Assembly: GCA_964639895.1 (NCBI GenBank)
Contig: CAZXEJ010000015.1
Span: forward strand, 1 to 48,041
From: CAZXEJ01 sp964639895
GTDB lineage: Bacteria; Desulfobacterota_D; UBA1144; Nemesobacterales; JADFKM01
Direction of reading: 5' to 3'
Length of the DNA stretch: 48,041 bases
Shown here: piece after piece, positions 40,210-48,041 of the stretch
Layout: every line of letters begins with the position of its first letter
Position numbering within the stretch: the stretch's first letter is position 1
Program-made: the position numbers and the translations under genes
The notes under the pieces: generated by a model
The model's input: only the letters and a program-made list of their open reading frames with translations
Database searches by the model: none
Told to the model about the DNA's origin: nothing

Positions 40210-41778
40210 ATGGATAGGATTCGATCGCTCCCCTTGAAGACGAAAGTGGCCCTGGTCGCGGTCCTGCTCCTAGGCATAGCGGCCGTCGTACTGCTGTTGG
40301 CGTGGGCGCACCGACCCGACTACCAGCTGCTCTACTCCAACCTCCCTCAGGAGGACGCCTCGGCGATAATTCAGCAGCTCGAATCAAAGAGGGTGCCTTA
40401 CAAGGTGACGCCCCGCGGCCTGATGGTGCCGGCTGACCAGGTCTACAGGCTGCGCATGGAGCTTGCGGGCGACGGCTACCCGCGTGGGAGCGGAGTGGGG
40501 TTCGAGCTGTTCGACCGCTCGAGCTTCACGATGACCGACTTTCTCCAGAAGATAAACTACCGCCGCGCCCTACAGGGCGAGCTCGCCCGCACCATCGGCT
40601 CCATCACGGCCGTCGAGCGGTGCCGCGTGCATCTGGTCATACCGCAGAAGACCTTGTTCCCCGACGAGAGAGAGACCCCGAAGGCCTCGGTGTTCGTCTG
40701 GATCAAGCCGGGACAAAGGCTCACGCCGAAGCAGATACAGGGCATAACCCACCTGGTTGCAGGCAGCGTCGAGGGTCTCTCACCCGAAGGAGTAACCGTA
40801 GTGGACCAGAACGGCGAGACGCTCACGCACCCGGTCGATCCCGAGCTCGCCGCCTCTCAGACGCAGCTCGAGTTCCAGCGCAACTACGAGCGCGATCTCG
40901 AGCGACGGGTCGTCAGACTGCTCGAGCCGGTGGTCGGAAGGGGGAACGTGCGGGCCAAGGTGACGGTGGACATGGATTTCACCTCGGTCGAACAGACCGA
41001 GGAGAACTTCGACCCGGATGCCCAGGTCGTAAGGAGCGAAAGGAGGACCACGGAGAAATCGACCAAGGGTGGCACGGGCGGGGTACCGGGCGTGGCCTCC
41101 AACGTACCGGACCAAGAAGGTAAGGCGTCCTCCTCTACGGCGGTCGCCGTAGCGACGAGCAGCGAGAAAACGAGCGAGACCATAAACTACGAAATAAACA
41201 AGGTGACGCGCCACCGCGTAACGCCTCCGGGCAGGATAAGGCGGCTTGCGGCAGTCGTCCTCATCGATTCGTCCTTCGCCGCCGCAGGGGGCGGCGGCGG
41301 GGAGGGTCAAGGCGGCGAGGAACCGGACTTGGCCAAGTTCGAAGAGATGGTAAAGAACGCGGTTGGCTTCTCGGCCGAGAGGGGCGACACCGTAAAGGTG
41401 ATGGCCGCCCCCTTCAGGAACAAGGTCGAGGTGCCCGAGCCGCCGGCCGAGGAGGAGGGGTCGATGGCGGGGCTGGTACTCAAGGTGGCACGAACGGCGG
41501 CCCCGTACCTGGTGATCCTGCTGGTGGTGATGCTGGTGTTGAGGCCGCTTGCGGCGGCTGTTCTCCAGGCGCTCAAGACCCCGGCGCCGGCCCTGGCCCC
41601 GCAGGAAGAAGGAGGGCGGGTTACGGTGTCGGTGCATGAGGGCGAGCCCGGCAAGCTGGGGGGCGGGGGCCAAGAGGAGCCGTCCGTGCTTGCGCTCCAG
41701 GACCCGATAAAGTCGTGGGCCGAACAGAACCCCAAGGAAGCGGCGAGACTCGTAAGAAGATGGCTTGAGAGGAAGTGA
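40210..41778 (+). CDS. fliF: MS-ring protein FliF
   Basis: A 522-residue ring protein with two membrane helices, near residues 12-32 (VALVAVLLLGIAAVVLLLAW) and 428-450 (APYLVILLVVMLVLRPLAAA). The periplasmic part holds the ring-building motifs (YQLLYSNLPQEDASAIIQQL, FDRSSFTMTDFLQKINYRRA, LEPVVGRGNVRAKVTVDMDF). The C-terminal tail IKSWAEQNPKEAARLVRRWL binds FliG. A Gly-rich loop near residue 360 replaces a conserved segment, as is common. It overlaps nothing and is followed by fliG after 1 bp. Confidence 0.96.
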   Translation: MDRIRSLPLKTKVALVAVLLLGIAAVVLLLAWAHRPDYQLLYSNLPQEDASAIIQQLESKRVPYKVTPRGLMVPADQVYRLRMELAGDGYPRGSGVGFELFDRSSFTMTDFLQKINYRRALQGELARTIGSITAVERCRVHLVIPQKTLFPDERETPKASVFVWIKPGQRLTPKQIQGITHLVAGSVEGLSPEGVTVVDQNGETLTHPVDPELAASQTQLEFQRNYERDLERRVVRLLEPVVGRGNVRAKVTVDMDFTSVEQTEENFDPDAQVVRSERRTTEKSTKGGTGGVPGVASNVPDQEGKASSSTAVAVATSSEKTSETINYEINKVTRHRVTPPGRIRRLAAVVLIDSSFAAAGGGGGEGQGGEEPDLAKFEEMVKNAVGFSAERGDTVKVMAAPFRNKVEVPEPPAEEEGSMAGLVLKVARTAAPYLVILLVVMLVLRPLAAAVLQALKTPAPALAPQEEGGRVTVSVHEGEPGKLGGGGQEEPSVLALQDPIKSWAEQNPKEAARLVRRWLERK

Positions 41779-41779
41779 G

Positions 41780-42757
41780 ATGGGACTAGAAGGACACGAG
41801 AAGGCCGTCATTTTCCTCAACTTCATTGGCGAGAAGGCTACGGCCGAGATACTCAAGAACCTTGACGTCGAGCACATAGGCAAGATAACCGAGCAGGTAA
41901 AGAAGATGGATTCCGTCGAGCCGACGGAGCTCGACGAGGTGGTGCGCGAGGTGCTCGACCTGATGTCGCGGAGCGAACTGTCGATCAGGGAGGAGGTCAT
42001 TGAGGAAGCCATACGACTCGGGTTCGGCGAGGAGGCCGAGACCATACTGCAGAAGGCCTCGGCCGGAGACGTCGAACAGCGGCTCAAGTCCATAAACACG
42101 AAGAAGATGGCCGAGGTGTTGGCTTCCGAGCACCCGCAGACGGTGGCCTTCACGCTGTGTATCCTCGAGGCCGAGCAGGCCGCGCAAGTTCTGGCACAGC
42201 TGCCCGACGACCTCAAGGCCGCCGTTGCGCTGAGGATAGCATCCATCAAGGCCATTCCGCCCGAGACCAAGGAGCTCATCGAGACGTTCATCGCCTCGAA
42301 CCCTGAGATGAAGAAGGCGTCCCAAGGTACAGAGGTGGACGGACCGAAGACGCTCGCCTCCATTCTCAACCACTGTGACAAGGACACCGAGAGCCTCATC
42401 CTGACGAAGATCTCCGAGGAGGACGAGGAGCTGGCCGAGTCCGTCCGCGACCTGAAGTTCGTGTTCGACGACCTGATCCGCGTGGACGACTCCAGCATAC
42501 AGCTCATACTGCGCGAGGTGTCCACCGACGTGCTGGCCGTGGCCTTGAAGACGGCCTCCGAGGTGCTGAGGAACAAGATATTCAACAACATGTCGCGCCG
42601 GGCAGCCTCACTGCTCAAGGAGGAGATCGAGATGACCGGCCCCGTACGGGTGGCCGACGTGCAGAAGGCTCAGAAGGCCGTCATAGCCGTGGCCCGGAAG
42701 CTCGAAGAAGAGGGCAAGATAGTACTATCCAGCGGTGGAGGTGAGGAGTTTGTATAG
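41780..42757 (+). CDS. fliG: Motor switch protein FliG
   Basis: A 325-residue rotor protein that receives torque from MotA. ATG 41780 gives MGLEGHEKAVIFLNFIGEKA, the standard start; an upstream in-frame codon overlaps fliF. The middle has the EHPQTVAFTLCILEAEQAAQ armadillo motif, and the C-terminal torque helix is present with its charged residues (EELAESVRDLKFVFDDLIRV, DDSSIQLILREVSTDVLAVA, LKTASEVLRNKIFNNMSRRA). It overlaps fliH by about 20 bp. Confidence 0.96.
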   Translation: MGLEGHEKAVIFLNFIGEKATAEILKNLDVEHIGKITEQVKKMDSVEPTELDEVVREVLDLMSRSELSIREEVIEEAIRLGFGEEAETILQKASAGDVEQRLKSINTKKMAEVLASEHPQTVAFTLCILEAEQAAQVLAQLPDDLKAAVALRIASIKAIPPETKELIETFIASNPEMKKASQGTEVDGPKTLASILNHCDKDTESLILTKISEEDEELAESVRDLKFVFDDLIRVDDSSIQLILREVSTDVLAVALKTASEVLRNKIFNNMSRRAASLLKEEIEMTGPVRVADVQKAQKAVIAVARKLEEEGKIVLSSGGGEEFV

Positions 42758-43382
42758 GAACAAAGTACTCAAGAAAATCAACACCGCGGCGAATCACTCT
42801 TTCCCGGTGATAAAACGGTCGGCGAACGCACGGTTCACCATCGAGTGCACCGACGTGGAGCAGGACCTGCGACGCATCAAGGAGGAGGCATTCGAACAGG
42901 GGTTCAGGGCCGGTAAGGTCGAGGGATACTCGGCCGGCGAGAAGAAGGTCCTCGCTTTGGTGGCCGAACTGGAGAGGGTGTTGGCCGAGCTGGACCAGTG
43001 GAGGCGGCGGCTCGAGGAGGAGCTCGAGCCCCAGGTGTTGGAGCTTGCGCTCACCATAGCGCGCCGCATCCTGAGGGAGGAGCTCAAGCTCGCACCCGAG
43101 CACGTGGTGGCAATGACGCGAAGCGCCGTGGAGAAGCTCCGGCGCAGGAGCGACGTGGTCATACGTGTGAGCCCCGAGCTTGCCGAGATGTTCTCTGAAC
43201 GGCGCAACGAGCTGCTCGAGGCGTGCGACGGCCTAACCATAGAGGTCGACCCCGAGTGCGGACCCCACGGGGTTGTCGTCTCCGGCCCCGAGGAGGAGGT
43301 GGTAGTAGAGTTGGATGAGCAGATAAGGAACCTGGTCAAGGAGATGGCCGATGTCGTCAGGAACGGGAACGGGACTTCCTGA
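42735..43382 (+). CDS. fliH: Export ATPase regulator FliH
   Basis: A protein of up to 215 residues. The pattern EEAFEQGFRAGKVEGYSAGE is the glycine-repeat helix of FliH, and the C-terminal domain (ALTIARRILREELKLAPEHV, TIEVDPECGPHGVVV) binds FliI. FliH holds the ATPase and docks it on FliN. The start is ambiguous: GTG 42735, GTG 42741 or TTG 42750 all lie inside the fliG end, and the GAGGTGAGGAG stretch best suits TTG 42750. Its end overlaps fliI by 32 bp. Confidence 0.92.
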   Translation: MEVRSLYRNKVLKKINTAANHSFPVIKRSANARFTIECTDVEQDLRRIKEEAFEQGFRAGKVEGYSAGEKKVLALVAELERVLAELDQWRRRLEEELEPQVLELALTIARRILREELKLAPEHVVAMTRSAVEKLRRRSDVVIRVSPELAEMFSERRNELLEACDGLTIEVDPECGPHGVVVSGPEEEVVVELDEQIRNLVKEMADVVRNGNGTS

Positions 43383-44691
43383 TCTGAGCCGTTACGTCGA
43401 TCTCGCCGCGCGGGTAGAACCGCTGACGGTCTACGGTAAGGTGGTCGACATAACCGGCCAGATCGTCGCCGCCACGGGGCTTAAGTCGCCGGTGGGGGAG
43501 ACGTGCGAGATAGAGGCCGGCGGCAGGGAGGCGGCGGCCGAGGTCGTGGGGTTCAAGCAGGGAAGGACGCTTCTGATGTGCTACGGCGACACGTCGGGCA
43601 TAAAGCCCGGAAGCCGTGTGTGCGAGTCGGGCCGCGGGGCTGCGGTCGTGTGCTCGCCGCAGCTTAAGGGTCGGGTTGTAAGCGCCCTGGGCGAGCCGCT
43701 CGATGGAGGAGAGCCGCCCGGCGGCATACCCTATCCCCTTTATGCGCACGCCCCGCAACCGCTGCGCAGGCGCCGTATCACCGAGCACCTCGACCTCGGC
43801 GTAAGGGCCATAAACGGCCTTACCACCTGCGGCAAGGGGCAGCGTATAGGACTCATGGCCGGCTCGGGCGTGGGCAAGAGCGTGCTGCTCGGCATGATAG
43901 CCAAGTATACGGAGGCCAGCGTCAACGTCGTGGCCCTGATCGGTGAGAGGGGCCGCGAGGTCAGGGAATTCATTGAGGAGAACCTCGGGGAGAGCGGGCT
44001 CGCCAAGTCGGTCGTCGTGGTATCGACGGCCGAGGAGCCGCCGCTGCTCAAGATACGGGCCGCCTTCGCGGCGACGGCCGTGGCCGAATACTTCAGGGAC
44101 CGGGGCGAAGACGTGCTGCTGCTCATGGACTCGGTGACGCGCGTCGCACAGGCCCAGCGCGAGATAGGACTCGCCGTAGGCGAGCCGCCCACGATGCGCG
44201 GCTACACGCCGTCCGTACTCGCCCTGCTGCAGAAGCTGCTCGAGCGCGCCGGAACGAGCGAGGGTGAGGGGAGCATCACGGGGATCTACACGGTGCTCGT
44301 CGAAGGGGACGACATGACCGACCCGGTGGTCGACACCACCCGTTCCATACTTGACGGCCACATCGTACTATCTCGAGAGCTCGCCCTTCAGAACCTCTAT
44401 CCGGCCATAGACGTACTGCAGAGCATAAGCCGAGTGATGCCCGACATCGCGAGCCGCCGCCACCGGGAGCTGGCCGCGCGCTTCATCTCGCTGCTGTCCG
44501 TCTACAAGAGGTTCGAGGACCTGATAAACCTGGGCGCCTACGTGCGCGGCACCAACCCACAGGCCGACCGCGCCGTGGATATGATCGACTCCATGAGGGC
44601 GTACATAGCCCAGGGGATGGACGAGAAGTGCGACTTCGCCTCCAGCATCGAGGGGCTCGAGCGCCTGTTCGGGGAGGAGGTCGAGGTATGA
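43351..44691 (+). CDS. fliI: Flagellar export ATPase FliI
   Basis: A 446-residue F1-beta-like ATPase that dissociates chaperones and unfolds export substrates. The P-loop AGSGVGKS is at 170-177, with VALIGERGREVREFIEENLG, LLLMDSVTRVAQAQREIGLA, GEPPTMRGYTPSVLALLQKL and TGIYTVLVEGDDMTDPVVDT following in order, as in all FliI. Length is normal. The ATG lies inside fliH, and its stop overlaps fliJ (ATGA). Confidence 0.97.
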   Translation: MSSGTGTGLPDLSRYVDLAARVEPLTVYGKVVDITGQIVAATGLKSPVGETCEIEAGGREAAAEVVGFKQGRTLLMCYGDTSGIKPGSRVCESGRGAAVVCSPQLKGRVVSALGEPLDGGEPPGGIPYPLYAHAPQPLRRRRITEHLDLGVRAINGLTTCGKGQRIGLMAGSGVGKSVLLGMIAKYTEASVNVVALIGERGREVREFIEENLGESGLAKSVVVVSTAEEPPLLKIRAAFAATAVAEYFRDRGEDVLLLMDSVTRVAQAQREIGLAVGEPPTMRGYTPSVLALLQKLLERAGTSEGEGSITGIYTVLVEGDDMTDPVVDTTRSILDGHIVLSRELALQNLYPAIDVLQSISRVMPDIASRRHRELAARFISLLSVYKRFEDLINLGAYVRGTNPQADRAVDMIDSMRAYIAQGMDEKCDFASSIEGLERLFGEEVEV

Positions 44692-45137
44692 ACGGGAAGC
44701 GGCGCACGCTCGAGGTGATGCTGCGCGTCGTCAGGATCAAGCTCCAGCAGTACGAGCTCGACCACGCCGAAGCGGTGAGGGATCGAGCGGCCGAGAGGTC
44801 GAGGCTCGAATCCCTTCTCGAGGATTTGGAGCGCACCCGTAGTCGGGTGGCCGCTTCCAGATACGGGGGACCGCTCGAAGGCGGCGAACTGGCCGAGATC
44901 CACGACCGTTTGGCGGCGCTCGCTCGTGCCATAAAGGCCCAGGCCGAGGCTCTAGAGGAGAGCGAGAAGAGGGTCGAAGAAGCCAAACGCCTGCTGGTTG
45001 ACGCGCACAGAAAGGTCAAGTCGCTGGAGACGCTCGAGGCCAGGCTCAAAGAGGCCGCCGATAAGGAGCGGGCTCGCAACGAGGAGCGGCACGCGGAGTT
45101 CGTTTTCCTGTCGAAGCAGGTGAGGGAGGGCGGCTGA
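44688..45137 (+). CDS. fliJ: Flagellar export chaperone FliJ
   Basis: A 149-residue, almost entirely helical coiled-coil protein (heptads through residues 10-140, with RTLEVMLRVVRIKLQQYELD and LVDAHRKVKSLETLEARLKE). FliJ resembles the gamma stalk of F1 and links the FliI ring to FlhA. ATG 44688 overlaps the fliI stop by four bases; a longer open frame adds Arg-rich non-homologous residues. Sequence similarity in this family is weak, but order after fliI is diagnostic. Confidence 0.92.
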   Translation: MNGKRRTLEVMLRVVRIKLQQYELDHAEAVRDRAAERSRLESLLEDLERTRSRVAASRYGGPLEGGELAEIHDRLAALARAIKAQAEALEESEKRVEEAKRLLVDAHRKVKSLETLEARLKEAADKERARNEERHAEFVFLSKQVREGG

Positions 45138-45721
45138 TGGGAGAAGAACGGCTTAAAACCAAGAGGGCCGGAAGCGGGGTCGCATGGGTGCTATGCGCAG
45201 CCATACTTGCTGCCGTGGCTCTCCCCGGGTCGGCGCGCGGAGGGAAAGAACGGCACGCATCGCCGAAGCCGTCCCCCGCTCCTCATGCGGCCGAGTCCGG
45301 TCCAGAGGCCGGCGGGGAGGGAGGGCTGCTCGAGCTGCTCATCAAGCGGCGGAAAGCACTTGACCAGAGGGAGGTCGCCCTCAAGAGCGAGGAGCGCAGG
45401 CTCGACATACTGAGGCGCGAAACGGAGGAGAAGATCGAACGTTACGCCCGCATACTGGAGAGGCTGGAGGGTGCGTTGGCCGAGCTAAAGCGTCTCAAGG
45501 AGGAGCGGTTCAAGCGAATGGTCAAGGTGTACGAAGCCATGCCCGCCGAGCAGGCCGCACGCCGCATATCGGCTCTGGACGAAGATACGGCGGCGGGCAT
45601 AATCCTGGCTATGAAGAGCAAGAAGGCCGGCGCCGTCCTGTCGCACATGGGAGACGACAAATCGACGGCCATAGCGCGAAGGATCCTCAGTGCCAAGGCC
45701 GTCCCGGCCGACGAGAACTGA
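45137..45721 (+). CDS. motE: MotE-like protein (MgtE-N-type domain)
   Basis: A 194-residue protein with an N-terminal hydrophobic signal or anchor (AWVLCAAILAAVALPGSARG), a Pro/Ala/Ser-rich spacer, a coiled coil (about residues 75-125) and a C-terminal magnesium-transporter-N-like helical domain (YEAMPAEQAARRISALDEDT, AAGIILAMKSKKAGAVLSHM). This is the layout of MotE proteins, periplasmic chaperones of MotC in alphaproteobacteria that also occur after fliJ in other lineages. No motC is in the window. TGATG overlap with fliJ implies coupling. It is the last gene of the flgB operon. Confidence 0.8.
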   Translation: MGEERLKTKRAGSGVAWVLCAAILAAVALPGSARGGKERHASPKPSPAPHAAESGPEAGGEGGLLELLIKRRKALDQREVALKSEERRLDILRRETEEKIERYARILERLEGALAELKRLKEERFKRMVKVYEAMPAEQAARRISALDEDTAAGIILAMKSKKAGAVLSHMGDDKSTAIARRILSAKAVPADEN

Positions 45722-45726
45722 GGGCC

Positions 45727-45786
45727 GCGCGCGGTGCCGGCCTACGATTCCCCCCTGAGGACCAGCTCACGACGGCACCGGCGCGC
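45727..45786. terminator. Long inverted repeat between convergent motE and fliS
   Basis: GCGCGCGGTGCCG (45727-45739) pairs with CGGCACCGGCGCGC (45773-45786) with one bulged base around a loop of about 33 bases. It lies right after the motE stop where two operons converge, so it may terminate the rightward transcript. There is no U-tract. Confidence 0.4.
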
Positions 45787-45886
45787 CCGCTTGTCGACGT
45801 TGCCCACATACCTCCCGACGTAACAACCCATTGGGTGCTCGCCTCCCGCCTCCAATCTTCCAGGAGAAGGCCACGGCGCTTCCCCC

Positions 45887-46315
45887 CTACTCAGCCGGCT
45901 TCCCCCCCTGGGACCCGTCCGCGCGGCCGGGGGCCGCTTCGGTGTTTCGCACTTCCCGCCACGCACTGCGCAGCTCCTCGAGCACCCGCACCACCCCCTC
46001 CAGCCGCTCCGTGTGTCCCGTCACGTTGGCCAAGGCGAGCTCCCTCAGCACAAAGACGTAGAGCGCCTGCAGGTTGCCGGCCACCTCGCCGCCCGCCTCC
46101 ATGTCGAGCGCGCCCACCAACCCTTCGATCAGGGCCACCGCCTTTCTCAGGCACTCCACCCTCTCGTTGAGCTTCTCCTTGCCTCCGCTGCGTAGCGCCT
46201 TGCGGACCTCCTCGATTGCCTCGTCATAGAGCAGTATCACGTGGTCGAGCGGGTGGCTCGAGGTGGTGACCACGGTTTGCGTGTAGGCTCGTTGGGCGAG
46301 TCTGAGTTCCATCAT
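45887..46315 (-). CDS. fliS: Flagellin export chaperone FliS
   Basis: A 142-residue helical protein with the FliS N-terminus AQRAYTQTVVTTSSHPLDHV, then LLYDEAIEEVRKAL and GNLQALYVFVLRELALANVT. It caps the flagellin C-terminus in the cytosol until export. Two adjacent ATGs (46315 and 46312) follow AGTGGAG. A tail of about 15 Gly/Ala-rich residues extends past the usual end. It starts 6 bp after fliD. Confidence 0.93.
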   Translation of the reverse strand: MMELRLAQRAYTQTVVTTSSHPLDHVILLYDEAIEEVRKALRSGGKEKLNERVECLRKAVALIEGLVGALDMEAGGEVAGNLQALYVFVLRELALANVTGHTERLEGVVRVLEELRSAWREVRNTEAAPGRADGSQGGKPAE

Positions 46316-46321
46316 GCTCCA

Positions 46322-47749
46322 CTAACCCCCCTGCGACCGGCCTCTTCCGGCCAGGATGTCGAAGTTCTGTACGGCGAGGAAGTTGCTCACCCCCTGCAGC
46401 CGGTTGAGCAGAGCATCGAGCCCCGTGAACCTCTTGCGCAGGTTCGTCTCGGTGAGCTCGAGCCTGCGGTTGAGGATGTCCTCACGCTTCTCTATCCTCC
46501 TCAAGGCCTGATCGAGCCCGTCCTTCCTAGAAGGGATTATCTCGTCGATGTAGCCGTCGAGCGTGCTCTTCAGCCCCGACGACATGGCTTCGAATGCGGC
46601 AACAACGCCGGCTTCGTCGCGCTCGAGAGCGTCACGGAGCGCTTCCTCGTCCAGGGTGAGCTTGCCCCCCTTGTCATGGACCAGACCCAGGAGGTCAAGC
46701 GTCGTTCCGGCGAAGGCCGTAGAGGTTATCCTCCTCAGCTCCTCCTTCAAGCGCAGCAACATGGTGTCGCCGTTCAGTATCCCCTTCTTGGCGACGCTGC
46801 CTCGCAGCTCGACGACGTTGTCGACGACGGCGTTATAGGCCGTAACCAGTGATCGCACCTTGCCCACGAACGACGCGTCGTCCTTGGACACGGTGAGCGT
46901 CTGCGTCGAGGCGTAACCGTCCCCCCGCTTGAGCTCGAGAGTGACGCCTTCTATGAGGTCCGAGACGGTGTTGGTCGCCCTGGTGACCTCGAGCCCGTCG
47001 ACGCGCAGGACGGCATCGACGGCCGCCTGGGACTGCGTGAGGTTGGCCGTCCCTCCGGTCACCGCTCCTGCGGAATCGTAGGTGGGATTGAACGCAAGGC
47101 GTGAGAGGCCCACCGTATCGGTCTCCTGCGGCGATTGTTCAAAGAGGCCGTCGCCGTCCTCGTCCACGGTGAGGACGATCCTGTTGGCTTGGCCCATCGA
47201 CGTGGAGGCGAGAGTCAGCCTGTAGCCCGAGCCGTCGTAGACCACCGACGCCCTCACGCCGAGGCCGGAGGCGTTTATGGCATCCCTTATGCCCTGGAGC
47301 GAGTTGTTCGAGGCGTCGACGGTGATCGTGACGGCCTGCGAGGAGCCCACCTGTATGCGCAGCTGCTGCGTCGGGACGGAGCTTAGATCGGCGACGGCGT
47401 CGGTGGGCGAGGAAAAAGCGGCGGAGTAGAGGCTCTGTGCGGTGGCCGTGTTCTTGATCTCTATCGAGTGTGTACCCGGGACCGCGGTGGGCGAAGCGGT
47501 AGCGGTGAAGAACGAGGTGTCCGATACGGAGGCCGTCATATCAAGCCCTCCGGCACCGCCCAGGGACTCGGCCGCCCCCCTCAGGTTGGAGAGGTTGCTG
47601 GCGAGGATGCCGAGTGCGCTGAGCTTCGATTTGACCGACGCCTTCTCGCTCTGCATCCTCACGAGAGGACGCCTCTCGAGCTGCATGAGCTTCTCAACTA
47701 TTGTGTCGACGTCGAGCGTACCAGCTATATTGAGAGGAGGAATGTTCAT
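46322..47749 (-). CDS. fliD: Filament cap protein FliD (HAP2)
   Basis: A 475-residue cap protein that guides flagellin folding at the filament tip. The N-terminus LDVDTIVEKLMQLERRPLVR and the C-terminal coiled region (LDQALRRIEKREDILNRRLE, ETNLRKRFTGLDALLNRLQG) are the FliD termini; the FLG-type middle includes VTITVDASNNSLQGIRDAIN. Length is typical. It follows flaG after 19 bp and is followed by fliS, the usual flaG-fliD-fliS order. Confidence 0.96.
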   Translation of the reverse strand: MNIPPLNIAGTLDVDTIVEKLMQLERRPLVRMQSEKASVKSKLSALGILASNLSNLRGAAESLGGAGGLDMTASVSDTSFFTATASPTAVPGTHSIEIKNTATAQSLYSAAFSSPTDAVADLSSVPTQQLRIQVGSSQAVTITVDASNNSLQGIRDAINASGLGVRASVVYDGSGYRLTLASTSMGQANRIVLTVDEDGDGLFEQSPQETDTVGLSRLAFNPTYDSAGAVTGGTANLTQSQAAVDAVLRVDGLEVTRATNTVSDLIEGVTLELKRGDGYASTQTLTVSKDDASFVGKVRSLVTAYNAVVDNVVELRGSVAKKGILNGDTMLLRLKEELRRITSTAFAGTTLDLLGLVHDKGGKLTLDEEALRDALERDEAGVVAAFEAMSSGLKSTLDGYIDEIIPSRKDGLDQALRRIEKREDILNRRLELTETNLRKRFTGLDALLNRLQGVSNFLAVQNFDILAGRGRSQGG

Positions 47750-47768
47750 CTGTCCTTCTCACACCCCT

Positions 47769-48041
47769 TCATACTTTCTTGTGGAATACGGCCTCGGTCA
47801 CGTCTTTGAGCCTCCTCACCATGCGGAGGAAATCGGCGGGGGGTATCTGCCGGACGGTGTTTCCCTTCTCGTCGATCAGCCTTATGACCAGATCCCCCTC
47901 GTCGGTCACCGCAAAGACCACCTTGAGCTCGAACAGCTTGTCGTTGATTAACCTCACCCTGTCTTTGTCTAGCAACGAAGCGCCCCCGCCCTCATCCACC
48001 TTGCCGCTCGAGGCGGCCCGCCCCACCCCATCGACCTTTTC
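47769..48041 (-). CDS. flaG: FlaG-family protein, 5' end outside window
   Basis: The visible 90 residues include the FlaG domain (LINDKLFELKVVFAVTDEGD, LVIRLIDEKGNTVRQIPPAD) and end FLRMVRRLKDVTEAVFHKK. The frame remains open to the window edge, reading EKVDGVGRAASSG before the GTG at 48026, so the true start probably lies to the right and the gene is cut. FlaG affects filament length in several species. A flagellin gene is often upstream of it, so fliC may lie just beyond this edge. Confidence 0.85.
   Translation of the reverse strand, partial: EKVDGVGRAASSGKVDEGGGASLLDKDRVRLINDKLFELKVVFAVTDEGDLVIRLIDEKGNTVRQIPPADFLRMVRRLKDVTEAVFHKKV

Noticed and set aside
40780..42618. 612-codon open frame antisense to fliF and fliG
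   Set aside because: Ser-rich low-complexity translation opposite two certain genes; no ribosome-binding site.
1..48041. CRISPR arrays, rRNA genes and insertion sequences
   Set aside because: Looked for regularly spaced direct repeats, rRNA-like conserved stretches and transposase motifs; none seen.

Overview
The window is a very large, GC-rich flagellar locus with the right-hand end of an integrated prophage-like element at its left edge. P-ring and L-ring genes (flgI, flgH, flgA) show a diderm bacterium with an outer membrane. FlhF/FlhG, a sigma-54 promoter network and FlrA/FlrB/FlrC-type regulators point to the polar-flagellum type of hierarchy. GC-rich genes with frequent ATA and AGG codons, plus a MotE-like gene after fliJ, would fit a deltaproteobacterial (Desulfobacterota-like) or neighbouring lineage. 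That placement is inference; nothing here fixes the taxon.

Layout. (1) 1-2380: end of a mobile element, with the C-terminus of a phage tail protein, a small tail-module ORF, a HigBA toxin-antitoxin pair with its promoter and operator, a Cas4-like PD-(D/E)XK nuclease, and a 45-nt 3' tRNA-Ala fragment that starts in the anticodon loop and looks like the attR scar. (2) 2381-5283: gene-poor DNA around one SLC13/ArsB-type permease. (3) 5284-14740, leftward: flgF-G-A-H-I-J-M-N-K-L behind a sigma-54 promoter, and a small DUF2802-type gene with its own. (4) 15.3-18.6 kb, rightward: fliK-flgD-flgE behind a sigma-54 promoter. (5) 18.7-22.6 kb, rightward: a tiny FlgM-like ORF with a sigma-28-like promoter, a REC-GAF-HD-GYP regulator, and motAB behind a sigma-54 promoter. 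(6) 32.6 down to 23.0 kb, leftward: fliL-M-N-O-P-Q-R-flhB-A-F-G-fliA, twelve tightly overlapping genes from one sigma-54 promoter. (7) 33.6-39.0 kb, rightward: a receiver-less sigma-54 activator, then (sigma-54 promoter) a secreted TPR protein, a PAS histidine kinase and an NtrC-type regulator. (8) 39.1-45.7 kb, rightward from a sigma-54 promoter: flgB-C-fliE-F-G-H-I-J-motE. (9) 45.9 kb to the end, leftward: flaG-fliD-fliS.

Together these encode nearly a whole flagellum: export gate and ATPase, MS/C ring, rod, hook, P/L rings, junction proteins, cap, stator, FliA/FlgM, number and placement control (FlhF/FlhG) and the regulators. Flagellin and chemotaxis genes are absent from the window. Seven good sigma-54 promoters (GG-N10-GC with TGGCAC...TTGC context) and one weak one sit in front of transcription units, so the cluster reads as a single sigma-54 regulon with its activators encoded inside it.

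The most unusual items are a FlgJ rod-binding domain fused to an M23 peptidase by a linker carrying two copies of NPFLAMNA(L/F)PD, a secreted TPR protein translationally coupled to the FlrB/FlrC pair, a FlrA-like activator lacking any N-terminal domain and carrying GSFTGA, a miniature FlgM-like ORF, an almost leaderless flgF, and the Cas4-like nuclease beside HigBA at the prophage end.
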